The notes beneath the pieces are model-generated. The model ran no database searches. It saw only the letters and a program-made list of their open reading frames with translations, and had not been told where the DNA came from. This document shows positions 11,668-23,100 of a stretch of 64,000 nt of DNA, in pieces. Source of the DNA: Gari tellinella (lineage: Eukaryota; Mollusca; Bivalvia; Cardiida; Psammobiidae); assembly GCA_922989275.2 (NCBI GenBank), contig OV277869.1, positions 1,240,001 through 1,304,000 on the forward strand, written 5' to 3'. The number at the start of each line of letters is the position of its first letter. Positions within the stretch are counted from its first letter, which is position 1. The translations under genes and the position numbers were made by a program.

Positions 11668-11905
11668 ATTATGTCAACACTTGATGTGGGAAAATATTGG
11701 CCAAGTTTTTACCAACAAGGCAGTGAATGAATGATGCCCGGTGACAGTGACATGGAGATCATCTTATGCTAGGAAACAAGTTACAACTAAAACCTTAGAC
11801 ATTTGATATGGATGTGTCATTAGAACTAGACTTATCCTGATCTTAGAATGGATTTGTTTAGGTAATTCTGTAGGCCAAATTGAACATTACCTGTGCCATA
11901 TTTTT

Positions 11906-12134
11906 TTAACTCTTTCCCTCATAGAAACACCTTTTAGTGCATCTAGTTTATTCCTCCGCTGACGACAATAGTTCCAATTTATAGTCATGAATATGTATCA
12001 TAAGGAATATTTTCTATATTCAAGCAGGTGGTAGCTTAAAGCAGGCTGAAAGTGAAGCAGAATGCACCTTAAGGTGCATTCTGATTTACTTTCAACCTGC
12101 TTTAAGTATAGTCACCTATTTTCAAAAAGGGTAA
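11906..12134 (+). mobile_element. H-family snapback MITE
   Basis: TTAACTCTTTCCCTCATAG opens it. The central hairpin is GCAGGCTGAAAGTGAAGCAG / its complement around CCTTAAGG (12036-12110). The far end has decayed to GGGTAAAC. Confidence 0.75.
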
Positions 12135-12186
12135 ACTCTATCAACACAATTGACCTGTTTAAAATATACTAGTTATATAATTTGCA

Positions 12187-12250
12187 AACAGTGTAAACCC
12201 ATTTCAGAGGGCTATTCTAATCAGGGTCTACACTGTTTGTTTGTGTAGAG
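12187..12250. repeat. Hairpin MITE fragment (AGGGCTCC/CAAACAGTG type)
   Basis: CAAACAGTGTAAACCC and the complementary GGGTCTACACTGTTTG surround CAGAGGGCT. Confidence 0.55.
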
Positions 12251-12779
12251 CAGTATTTATAAACTACCCAGAATTCCAAGTAGACATTGGTTCATATTTT
12301 TGTAACTAAAGGATCTACAAGAGAACCTAATAACACACAAGAGTTACTTAGTGTTGAAAGAGTTAAACGAGCTAAAGTGTTTATGTCAAAGATAGAAATT
12401 TTCTGTTTGATAATCTGTAACCCATCAAATTTATATGAGGTTTTTAATAAGAAAATAGAATTCAAAGACAATGACTTGATAAATATCTCTGTAAATAATA
12501 AGTGTAAAATATTTGATTATACAATTGTACATTAGTTAAGACAGATTAAATATTTCCCTCATAGACACTTTTTTATGGCATTAACAAACTGAGAAGACCC
12601 AGATTTGACTGTTCCTGATCTGTGTTTGCTCTGTTTGTTTATCAAATTTTGCAGGTGTTATCCTGCTCTTTTTACTTGGATAAGAAATTCCCATTCCAAG
12701 TTCAAACTATGTATATTTCTGTCAAGTACTAATTTGATTATAATTGGAGCATGACATTTTAACCATTATTCCATAGTTT

Positions 12780-13148
12780 GTTTCAACTTTTGAAGACAAG
12801 TGACCACTTAAAGCAGGTTGAAAGTAAAGTAGAATGCACTTTAAGACACATTCTGCTTTAGTTAATTTCAACCTGCTTTAAGCTACCATCTGCTAGGATA
12901 TAGGAAAAACAGAACTTTGGGGTCATAAGTTAAAGATGTATTTATGGGGTTATGTAGGTTAAAGCAGGTTGAAAGTAAAGCAGAATGCACTGTAAGGTGC
13001 ATTGTTTTGATTTCAGGCTACCATCTGTTAGGATAAAGAAAATATTTCTTATGAAGCACATTCATGTCTGTATAAACTATTTTCTTCAGCAGACTAATAC
13101 ATTAAAGGTGTAAAAAGGCATATTTTTTATGGTTGAATGGGTTAAAGA
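12780..13148 (+). mobile_element. H-family MITE, rearranged with two hairpin cores
   Basis: Hairpin cores lie at 12808-12886 and 12958-13003 (AAAGCAGGTTGAAAGTAAAG), followed by the usual 'ctaccatctgctaggata...' arm and a terminal GAATGGGTTAA at about 13136-13146. The second core lacks its right arm. Confidence 0.65.
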
Positions 13149-13489
13149 AATAGTGCTGTTGGGGAACGATTTCAGGTTTGTTCTTCCAAGGAGATATTTT
13201 ATCATACGAGACACATTGTAAGACATTTGGTTTCTAGGACAGCATCAAGGTGTGTGATTATGTAAGTTAAATTGATTAATATGTTACTTTTTCAATTAAA
13301 AAGTTTAATGATATGCACTTTTTTGGTTGTTTATCTATTTTCAGTAGCTCTTGGAGTTTCTTTTTCGCAATCCTTGATGGAAGTTGTGATGGGCATGCCT
13401 AATTTGACATCAAAATTAAAAGAGGATGTTCTAAAGTCAAATTCTACCCAAAATAGATTTTGCAAAGCTTCTACCCTGAATATTCCCCT

Positions 13490-13890
13490 TCCTTTATTTA
13501 CTTATTCTGCATCAAAATTTCAGCCCCAAAGAAAATTCCGCTTCATTTGCATATCCTAATTCCGCCTGAAGATTTTCCGCCTCATTTACATATTTCGCCC
13601 CAAATTCCGCCCCGTTTCCGCCTGGAATCCGCCCGGAATATATTCCGCCTCATTTGCATATCCTAATTCCGCCTGGAAGATTTTCCGCCTCATTTACATA
13701 TTCCGCCCCGTTTCCGCCCGGAATTTTTTCCGTCCGTAAAATGTGCCTCATTTACATATTCCGCCCCGAATTCCGCCCCGTTTCCGCCTGGAATCCGCCC
13801 GGAATTTATTCTTTATTTCATATAAGTGGAAACAGGCGGAAATGCAGGCGGAATAGGATGTGAGATTCCGCCCCAATTCCGGGCGGAACA
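13490..13890 (-). repeat. GGCGGAA-rich degenerate array, reverse orientation
   Basis: TTCCGCC recurs more than fifteen times with 'ctcatttacatat' and 'gcccggaa' spacers. It ends GGGCGGAACATTTCGTACAGG, echoing the GTACGAAA at the start of the 5.8 kb array. Several short frames here are compositional artefacts. Confidence 0.8.
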
Positions 13891-13959
13891 TTTCGTACAG
13901 GTGTAACCTGCTGTAGGCAGAGGTGACACTTGGGGATCACTTTTCAGGCATCTGTCATG

Positions 13960-14395
13960 CTTCATAACTCCAATTCTACTGAAGTTTTTAAGATGAAACT
14001 TCATTTATGAAAAGAGCTTGACACTAAGTCAGAGTATTGAACAAGGGTCAGAACTCTTGCATCAATATTGTGAGAGTAATTCCCCCTTTTCAATACATTT
14101 TATTTTATTTTCTGCAGATTTCTTGTTAACTGAAGATTTTGAAATGAAACTTCATTTATAAAGTGTATTATGGAAAGAGATTGACGAGTGAAAATGTCTT
14201 GCACAAGGTTGATGACTCTTGCAGCAATACTGTTAAGAGTTATTTCCCTTTTCCATATTTTCAGCAAATAACTACTGATGCTTTTTATATGAAGTTTCAT
14301 TTATTGAAAGAGTTTGATGAGTGTAAGTGTCTTGCACATGGTTAATAACTCTTGCATCAATACCATCAGTTATTCCCCTTTCTTAATGGTTGCTG
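13960..14395 (+). repeat. Short tandem array, about 3 units of about 145 bp
   Basis: The phrases 'atgaaacttcattta', 'gtcttgcacaaggttgat', 'aactcttgcatcaatac' and 'gttattcccctttt' repeat three times. The family is unknown. Confidence 0.6.
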
Positions 14396-14793
14396 GCAGG
14401 CGACACGTACGTGTTCCCAGAAACACCCATCTATTTTCTATGATTTGACCTAGTGACACTAGTTTTTTAACCAACATGGCCCATATTTAAACTTGACCTA
14501 AATTTCAATGAGACAAACATTTTGACCAGGTTTCATTAAGATTTAATGAGATTTGTAGCCTCAGGAGTTTTAAGATTTTTCTTTGATTTGACCGGACACA
14601 ATGCACATTTGATTTTTACATTTTTACCTAGATTTGATGTCTGCAAAGATTCTGACAATATTTCATTCAGATCTAAAGTCACGTTAAAAGAGATTTGTAG
14701 CCTCTAGAGGGTTAACACTGTTTTTCTTTGATTTGACCTAGTTTTTTTTATCGGACATGGCCCACATTCAAACCTGAGCTAGATATTGATTAG

Positions 14794-17004
14794 GACAAGA
14801 GGGCCATGGCCCACAAGTCGCTCACCTGAGAACATTGTACCTAAGCTGACTGGGCAAGACAATATTGTGATATATATAGCTATAAAACGAGTTTTAAAGG
14901 TTTTCCTATACAAGTCTATATAAAACTGATAAGCCCCGGGGCAGGGCCAATTTTGACATGGTGTCATAATTTGAACAATCTTGGTAGAGGACTATTAGGT
15001 TAAGCTACATTTCAATTACAAATGATCTGGGCCTTACAGTTTCAGAAGAAGATTTCAAAGGTTTTCCTATGAAAAACTGATAAGCCCAAGGGCAAGGCCA
15101 GTTTTGGCCCAGGGGTCATAATTTGATCAATCTTGGTAGAGGACCATAAGGCAAAGCTATATATCAAAGCTGAAAGATCTGGGCCTTACAGTTTCAGAGA
15201 AGAAGATTTTCCTATATAACTCTATGTAAAACTGATAATTTGAACAAGCTAGGTAGAGGACCATAAGGCAAAGCTACATGTCAAATATTAATGATCTAGG
15301 TCATACAGTTTCAGAGGAGAAGATTTTCCTAAGACAAGAGCCGCATGCGGCCCTAAATCGCTCACCTGGTATCCATGATTACGGTCATGTAAATCGACCA
15401 GTTATGATTAAGTTTTCACTTATTCACCTCCACCCACTGGTGGCCATGTTGTTTGAGCTAGGAAGATTATTTGAAGAAAACTGGCAAAGGGTCACCCATG
15501 AATCATTATTTGTGTAAAATAATTCTTAAATCAGACCAATAGTTTCAGAGAATTTTTTTTGAAAGTTTTTCTATACAGAAATATAAGGAAAACTTGTCCC
15601 ACCAACTGGCGGCCATGTTTTTTAGATAACAAAATGATTTTAAGATATCTGGTAGAGGGTCATCAATTAACCATTTGTGTAAAATTATTTTGAATTTGAA
15701 TAAGTAGTTTCAGAGAAGAAGATTTTTAAAGTTTTTACTATACAGTAACATGCCCCACCCACTGGCGGCCATGTTTTTTAAGATAACAAAATAATTTGAA
15801 CAAATCTGGTAGAGGATCATCAACTGACCATTTCTGCAAAATTATTTTTAATTTGGACCAGTAGTTTCAGAGAAGAAGATTTTGAAAGTTTTTACTATAC
15901 AGTAACATAAGGAAAACTTGCCCCACCCACTGGCGGCCATGTTTTTTTAGATAACAAAATGATTTTAAGAAATCTGGTAAAAGATCATCAATTGACCATT
16001 TGTATTAAATTATTTTTAATTTGAACTAGTAGTTTCAGAGAAGAAGATTTTGAAAGTTTTTACTATACAGTAACATAAGGAAATTTTGCTCCACCCACCA
16101 GCGGCCATGTTTTTTTAGATATCAAAATAATTTGAAGAAATATGGTAGAGGGTCACCCATGGATCATTTGCATAAGATTACTTTCAAATCGGACCACTAG
16201 TTTTTGACAAGAAGATTTTTTAAGTTTTCACTATATAGCCATATAAGGAAAATCTGCCCAACCCACTGGCGGCCATGTTTTTCAAGATAGGAAAAGTATT
16301 TTAAGAAATCTGATAGAGGGTCACCAATGGCACATTTGGGTAAAATTATTTTCAATTCGGACCAGTAGTTTTTGACAAGAAGATTTTTAAAGTTTTTTCA
16401 ATTGGTTGCCATGGCAACCACAATTTCTATTGGATTACCTATATTTGAAGAAATCTGAGAGAGTACCCTACAAGGAACAATCCTATGAAGTTTTGATGAA
16501 ATTGGCCCAGTGGTTTCCAAGAAGATCTTTGAACAAAAAGTTTGACGACGGACGACTGACGACGGACACAGGGCGATCACAATAGCTCACCTTGGCACTT
16601 CGTGCCAGGTGAGCTAAAAAACTGATAAGCCCAAGGGCGGGGCCATTTTTGGCCCCAGGATCAAAATTTGAACAATCTTGGTAGAAGATCAGTAGGTTAT
16701 GATACATACCAAATATGAAAGGTCTGGGCCTTTTGGTTTCTGAGAAGAAGGATTTTCAAAGATTTTCTTATGCATTAAAAGTTGTCTATACGGTCATGTT
16801 AGAAAATCAAGTCCCAAAGCAAGGGGAATAACTCTAGCCAAAAACTTTGAACAAGATTTCGTTCCCCCTTGTCACTGATGCTTCTGATAAAGTTTGGTTG
16901 AAATCGGGTCAGTGGTTTCTGAGGAGATGTTGTTTGAAAATGTGGACGGACGACAGACGACGGACGAAGAGCGGTCACAATAGCTCATCCTGAGCCGAAG
17001 CTAA
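14794..17004 (+). mobile_element. Second-level Helitron-like element
   Basis: It starts ACAAGAGGGCCATGGCCC at 14794 and ends with a reduced hairpin (CCTGAGCCGAAGCTAA; CTAA 17001-17004). Units are of the 'ctgataagcccc' type. The block 15335-16617 is inserted into it. Confidence 0.7.
15335..16617 (+). mobile_element. Third-level Helitron-like element, complete
   Basis: It starts ACAAGAGCCGCATGCGGCC and ends with the GGCACTTCGTGCC hairpin and GAGCTAA (CTAA 16614-16617). It has about seven units containing 'ccacccactggcggccatg', and a GACGACGGAC run before the hairpin. It is the full-length relative of the truncated copy at 8893-9990. Confidence 0.8.
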
Positions 17005-17193
17005 AAACATGTTGAGCAAGATTCATTAAAATCCAATGAGATTTGTAGTCTCTAGAGTGTCCACTAGGTTTTCCTATGATTTGACCCAACATGACCCATA
17101 TTCCAACTTGACCTAGATATTAATTAGGCAAACTTTCTGACCAAGTTTCATGAAGACCCAATGAGATTTTAAGCCTCTAGAGTGGTAAGGTTT

Positions 17194-19094
17194 TTAGCTC
17201 ACCTGGCACGTAGTGCCAAGCACAGGGACCCGGCACGATTGATTTTTGAGAGAAAAAATTGTCAAAAGGTATATATAGAGACAAGGGGTACAACTTATTG
17301 TTAGTATATTCTCACACTATCTCGACAAAAGCGGTCATATCACGAATAATAATTGATGAAACGACACCCTTTTTGCATTTCTGTCTAGCTAATATAATAC
17401 CCATCCATAAAAACATAACATGAAACCAACTGTAAGGATGCACTTTCAACAGTAATTGCATTTACTCACAGAAATCAACGACTTTTGGAAAACGGGACAG
17501 GTGTTCGTTCACTGCTAACACAGCATTGACCACTACTGCATGCTTGTTTAGGCGGTAATCGAGTGTTACAGTCATTGACAACTACTGTACGCTTGTTTAG
17601 GCGGTAATATCGAGCATGACAGTCATACAGTTCCATAAATATACAGCTTTGACACCGATCAAAGCTGATTTCTTCTCAAATCATTGCCGTACCAAAAAAG
17701 CCTACATGTACAAGAAGAGCTTTACTGCCGATGAAAACATGCAAATTTGTTGTTGGTATTGCAATGGTTTGAGTATAAATCAGCTTTGATCGGTGTAAAA
17801 AATGGATATCCATGGAACTGTATGACTGTCATGTTCGATATTACCGCCTATACAAGCACACAGTAGTGGTCAATGCGGTTTCAGCTGTGAACGAACACCT
17901 GTCCCGTTTTCCAAAAGTCGTTGATTTCTGTGAGTAAATGCAATTACTTTTGAAAGTGCATGCTTCCAGTTGGTTTTCTGTTATGTTTTTATGGAAGGGT
18001 ATTATATAAGCTAGACAGAAGTGCAAAAAGGGTGTCGTTTCATCAATTATTATTTATGATATGCCCGGTTTTGTCGAGATAGGGTGAGAATGTACTAACA
18101 ATCAGTTGTACCCCTTGTCTCTATATATACCTTTTGAAAAAAATTTCTCTCAAAAATCAATCGTGCCGGGTCCCTGTGGTGCCAAGGTGAGCTTTTAGGA
18201 TCGCTGGATGTCCGTCGTCTGTCTGTCCGTCCGTTCACAATTGTTCGTTAACACTCTAGCAGGTTCAAATCTCATTGGATCTTGATGAAACTTGGTCACA
18301 ATGTTTGCCTAAATGAAATCTAGGTCAAGTTCGAATGTGGGTCATGTACGGTCAAAAACTAGGTCAAATTATCGCAAAACCTTGTTAACACTCTAGAGGC
18401 TACAAATTTCATTGGATCTTCATCAATATGATTGCCTCAATGAAATCTAGGCCAAGTTCGAATGTGGGTCATGTCCGGTCAAAAACTCGGTCACTAGGTC
18501 AAATCTTGGAAAAACCTTGTTAACACTCTAGAGACTACAAATTTCATTGGATCTTCATGAAACTTCATCAATGTGATTGCCTTAATGAAATCTAGGTCAA
18601 GTTCGAATGTGGGTCATGTCCGGTCAAAAACTAGGTCACTAGGTAAAAAAACCTTGTTAACACTCTAGAGGCTACAAATTTCATTGGATCTTCATCAATA
18701 TGATTGCCTCAATGAAATCTAGGCCAAGTTCGAATGTGGGTCATGTCGGGTCAAAAACTAGGTCACTAGGTCAAATCTTCGAAAAACCTTGTTAACACTC
18801 TAGAGACTACAAATTTCATTGGATCTTCATCAAAATGTTTGCCTCAATGAAATCTAGGTCAAGTTCGAATGTGGGTTATGTCTGTTCAAAAACTAGGTCA
18901 CTAGGTCAAATTATCGAAAAACCTTAACACTCTAGAGACTACAAATTTCATTGGATCTTCATGACACTTCATCAAAATGTTTGCCTCAATGAAATCTAGG
19001 TCAAGTTCGAATGTGGGTCATGCCCGGTCAAAAACTAGGTCACACTGTGTACATGGATACCAGGTGAGCGATTTAGGGCCATAGTGGCCCTTGT
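17194..19094 (-). mobile_element. Inverted Helitron-like element with an insertion in its terminal hairpin
   Basis: The minus-strand start ACAAGGGCCACTATGGCCC is at 19094 and the GCTAA end is at 17194-17198. It has six or seven units of the 'gacctagtttttgacc' family. The terminal hairpin GGCACGTAGTGCC is interrupted by the 958-bp element at 17221-18178. Confidence 0.8.
17221..18178. mobile_element. Foldback DNA transposon, 958 bp, 8-bp duplication
   Basis: The ends CACAGGGACCCGGCACGATT and complement continue as long inverted arms of about 400 bp each, including 'acaaggggtacaact', 'gaaacgacaccctttttgc' and 'gaacgaacacctgtcccg' pairs. The arms meet near an 'atcaaagctga' region. A perfect 8-bp duplication GTGCCAAG flanks it (17213-17220 and 18179-18186). 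The CA(CA)GGG ends and 8 bp suggest the hAT or a related superfamily. No transposase is present. Confidence 0.85.
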
Positions 19095-19430
19095 TCTATG
19101 ATTTGAACTAGCAAACCAATTTTTGACCCAAGTTCGAACTTGACCTAGATTTCTTCGGAACAAACATTGTCATCAAGTTTCATGAAGATTGGATGAAATT
19201 TGTAGCCACTAAGATTGTTAAGTTAATAACGAACAAATTGTGGACGGATGACCGACATCTAGCGATCCTAAAAGCTCACCTTGGCACTTTGTGCCAGGTG
19301 AGCTAAAAACTAGAAACAGGCTATGGCGTAACACAGGTCCATGAGGTTGAAAGAATTAGGACATCTAACCACAACAAAGAAGTGAAACCAAGACACAGGT
19401 AAAGAGAAATAGTACTAAAATGATGATAAC

Positions 19431-19670
19431 TTAACTCTTTCCTCCCTGAAACTTTAAATGGACAATCCCAGTTTCCATTTAAGTATAGTCCATTTCCGAC
19501 TTTTAAGGGTTGTTTTTGTCAATGTTTGCATTATGACAAACTGAATACCCAGATTAGAGGGCTCCGTAAGGAGCCCTCTGATCTGGGTATTCACTGTTTG
19601 TATAGGACAAGTGCACTTTTCACACATATACGGTTTGAAAAGGACGCCTAAATGCGGGACTAGGGTTCAA
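19431..19670 (-). mobile_element. P1 hairpin MITE (TTAA type)
   Basis: It runs TTAACTCTTTCCTCCCTGAA to GCGGGACTAGGGTTCAA, with the central hairpin GAGGGCTCCGTAAGGAGCCC. The right TTAA is mutated to TTCAA. Better copies lie at 21709 and 25739. Confidence 0.75.
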
Positions 19671-19765
19671 CACCTTGTATATTGACAGTAAAGACCGAAG
19701 ACCCAGATCAGACAGCTCCTGACATGTTCTTCATTTCACTTCTTATGCCATGGTGATACAGAAAC

Positions 19766-19959
19766 CAGAGCTCCAGATAAGACGGGAGTACACTGAACAA
19801 ATCCAACATTTTCTCACTCATTTTAGCACTAAATCATATAGTGTTACTACTCATTAGAATCATCTCTTCGAGATGATTCTAATGAGTAGTAACACCATAG
19901 GGTTTAATGTAGAAATAAAGATTTTAATTTTTGAAATACTTCCCTTATCTGAAGCCCTG
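19766..19959 (+). mobile_element. CAG...CTG palindromic MITE
   Basis: CAGAGCTCCAGATAAGACGG leads to CCCTTATCTGAAGCCCTG, with the inner palindrome TTAGAATCATC/GATGATTCTAA. No clear duplication is left. Confidence 0.75.
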
Positions 19960-20033
19960 CAGAATCTATACTGGATTGGGCACCGTAGAGCAATGATATA
20001 GTTAACAAACCAAGACATGCTTGGGGCATATTT

Positions 20034-20045
20034 ATTTATTAATTC
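20034..20045 (-). promoter_or_regulatory. RPL27: RPL27 polyadenylation signal
   Basis: The minus strand reads AATAAATAAATA about 15-25 nt past the RPL27 stop codon, so one of the two overlapping AATAAA hexamers is the likely signal. This gives a very short 3' UTR, common in ribosomal protein mRNAs. Confidence 0.7.
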
Positions 20046-20057
20046 AGTGACAACAGA

Positions 20058-20106
20058 TTAGAATCGGAGTTTCTGGAAAAACCATCTGTTTTTGCCGCTC
20101 TTGTAT
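20058..20106 (-). CDS. RPL27: RPL27 coding exon 4 (C-terminus and stop)
   Basis: The acceptor ATACAG/TCAG context is followed by A TAC AAG AGC. The exon encodes (R)[15 protein letters not shown] and TAA. The WFFQKLRF ending is diagnostic of eL27. At 49 bp it is easily missed by open-frame scans. Confidence 0.95.
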
Positions 20107-23100
20107 CTGAAAAGGAAAAAGAGAAAATACCGTAAAAATATGGACACCCTGTGAACCTGAAACTGCTTTATACCATAGCCTATTTCTAGCTATGAAGATT
20201 TACAGCTTAAAGCAGGTTGAAAGTAAAGCATAATGCGCCTTGGTGCATTCTGCTTTACTTTCAGTCTGCTTTAAGTTATCATATTCTAGAATATAGAAAG
20301 TATTTCTAATGATACGTATTCATGACTGTATAAATTGGAACTATTTTCTTCGATGGAGGAATAAATTAGGCGTATTTATGGGGTAATGGGTAATTATTAT
20401 AAAATTTGAATAAATCAATTTTTCTCTATCAGTAATATGTCCAAAAGATGCAAACCATGCCTGATCAGAATGTTCCCTTGAGAGCAGTCTGGTCAGGGTA
20501 TACGGTGTTTGCTCAGGGCTGTCTGTCCCAATAATAAGAATCATTTCTCATTTTAAAATTTTAGGATTTCTTAACTTAAAGATTGAAATGAGGGTCAAAT
20601 AGTTTGGATATTGATAAGATGCAGCATTAAGTGCAGTCTCAGTAATATCCAAAATGTTTGCAAATAACTCAGGGCAAGACGGTGAAGGGCTTAAATCAGG
20701 GTTGACATATTTACCAAAATTAGTCATACTGATCCAGTGAATAATGAACAATTCTAGCTTATTCATGACATTATCCCTTACACTTAAAGACATTGCCACA
20801 GTCCTTTCAATGACCCCCCCCCCCCCCTACAAAATTATTCTCACTAGCGAGAAAGTAACTGTAAAAGCATGAAACCTGTGGCATAACCATCTTGTTTTGT
20901 CTAGAGAGGCCCTGAAACACTCAAATTCAAGGTTTTTTCCCCAACCAAACTTTCATATGAGACGCTTCACTGATTCTTAGCTAGGACATTCAGCAGGTTT
21001 TGCACATGCTTATTTGCCAAACTTTTACCGGACTTGTAACCATCCAAGCTAGGTCAAGTAATGTCTTTAAGACTTACCCTAGATGGGCTAAGGAGATTCT
21101 GTTAAACATTTAATTTAACTAACAAGACTGCATTCAATAAATGCTCCTGAGGCATCCTTGACAAAATATTCTGAATTTTTTCTAAGTCCAAATTATGTGA
21201 AATGAATGCATTATGTTTTAGGTTGAGGTCAAACCGAGTTTGGGTAATATGGTGAATTGGTAGTGGTCCAAGGCAATAACTATACAAGTATCAAATCAAT
21301 ATAGCCAGTAGTGCTGATGCTAGACGAAACAGTAAAATCTAGTTAACCAAGAAATACTCAAATAGCCCATCAAAAATATTCAAAGTCCAAATTAGGTCCA
21401 GATCAAAATCAATTTTGGGTAAAATGGGTAGATTGGTGATGGTCCAAGGCAACAACTATACAATTATTAAAGCATTGTAGCAAATTAGGTCAAGGTCAAA
21501 GTTAAGGTTTGCTGATATTGATGGATTGGGAATGGTCTAAAGCATCAACAGTTACTGTATAGGTATCCAAGTATTTGATTAAGTGGTGTTGATGCTAGAG
21601 GAAATGGTTAAATCTAGTTAACCTAATTACAGATGGACGGATGCACTATATGCCTATATAGATGCCAGGGGCATACAAATCCATTTTCTACTATTTAGGG
21701 GTGTACTTTTAACTCTTTCCTCCCTGAAACTTTAAATGGACAATTCCAGTTTCCATTTAAGTCTAGTCCATTTCTGACTTTAAAGGGTTGTTTTTGTCAA
21801 TGATTGGCCTTATGACAAACAGTGAAGACCCTGATCAGAGGGCTCCTTTCGGAGCCCTCTGATCTGGGTCTTCACTGTTTGCATAGGACAAGTGTTCTTT
21901 TCACATGTACACTGTTTGAAAATGACGCCTATAGGCGGGACTAGGGCTCAAAGGGTTAAACAATGTATTGCAACATGACAAACAGAACAGACCAAGTTCA
22001 GAGGTAGGATCGTAGGAGCCCTTGATTTACCCAGGTGTACCCTTCATAGGTACACTTGCTTCATTTACCCATCACTTAGGGTTTATGGGTCGATTCAAAA
22101 TCTGATAATCATGTTTTAAACTGATACATATATATAAATATATGTATACTCAATTCCTCTATTTCACAAACTTCTATATAAACTACATACCTCTCCTCAA
22201 ATTTTGCCTTTACTTCTCGCTTTGCTTTCCTCTTCTTTGAGGGATCTCTGAAGGCTTCTTTGTTGACGGCAGTCTTGTCCATATTTACATCAACTGAGTA
22301 CCTGATAATATATTGAAATTTACTAAGTAAAGGGAGGTAACTCTTGCAGGGTTCGAATTTAAGCTCGCATACTCGCAAAATGCAAGTGGAATTTGTAAAT
22401 TGCAAGTGATTTTTCCACGAACTTGCAAAAAAATGCGAGTACGGTTTTTCGGACAGCTAAACTGTTAGTAAACACAGTATAACGTCTGTAAGAATATTCT
22501 CGGTTTATTCCGTAACATTTCGAGTGGCGGAAATGAATGAGTAGACAAGTGAATACTTTTCGTAAGCCAATCATAGCTTCTCAGGCAGTTTCAACCTCTT
22601 TTTTGTCTGTTAGAATGACGTAATGACAGACTTTCCCAATTCTCATTGGCTAATGAAACGCGCACTTTGCTACTTCGGGGTTCCGATGTGTAAACAACTC
22701 TTATCACAGACTCAACAATCGAAACCGTTCTTCAAAGACGAGGGCATTTAAAGACTCGCACAAGTACAAGTATACTTCTAATTCTACTGTGACATAGTTT
22801 ATTAACCACAGCCCTGAAATATACGACCAGTGAAACAAGGGCCACTATGGCCCTAAATCGCTCACCTGGTACACCATGGCAAACTTGACCTATAGTGACC
22901 TAGATTATGACTGGACATGACCCTAAATCAACCTTTAGAGTGTAAACAAGATTTTTCTATGATTTGACCTAGTTTTTGACCTAACATGACCCATATTCAA
23001 ACTTGACCTATAATCAATGAGACAAACATTCTGACCAAGTTTCATAAAGATCCAATGAGATATGTAGCCTCTAGAGTGTTAACAAGATTTTTCTATGATT

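Larger units (their letters stand above)
8500..11861 (+). ncRNA. Candidate spliced untranslated/non-coding exons (8500-8609, 10613-10781, 11668-11861)
   Basis: Three non-repeat segments in the same orientation each have an acceptor-like tract (ctctatttcag; ttttatttttcag; gattgtcttttag) and a donor-like end (CAAG|gtaaag; AATG|gtaagg; TTTAG|gtaatt). Joined to the NRF-1-linked segment at 7.8 kb they would make a multi-exon transcript without a long frame; exon 4 holds only short ATG frames. The intervening DNA contains a SINE-like sequence and a Helitron-like element. This rests on splice motifs alone. Confidence 0.22.
14395..19306 (+). mobile_element. Host Helitron-like array interrupted by nested elements
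   Basis: Units of the 'gacctagtttttgacc' family run 14440-14793, 17005-17193 and 19095-19306, ending in the GGCACTTTGTGCC hairpin and CTAA 19303-19306. Removing the inserts rejoins the phrases 'gattaggcaaac' and 'ggtttttctatgattt'. The 5' end is not clear. Confidence 0.7.
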
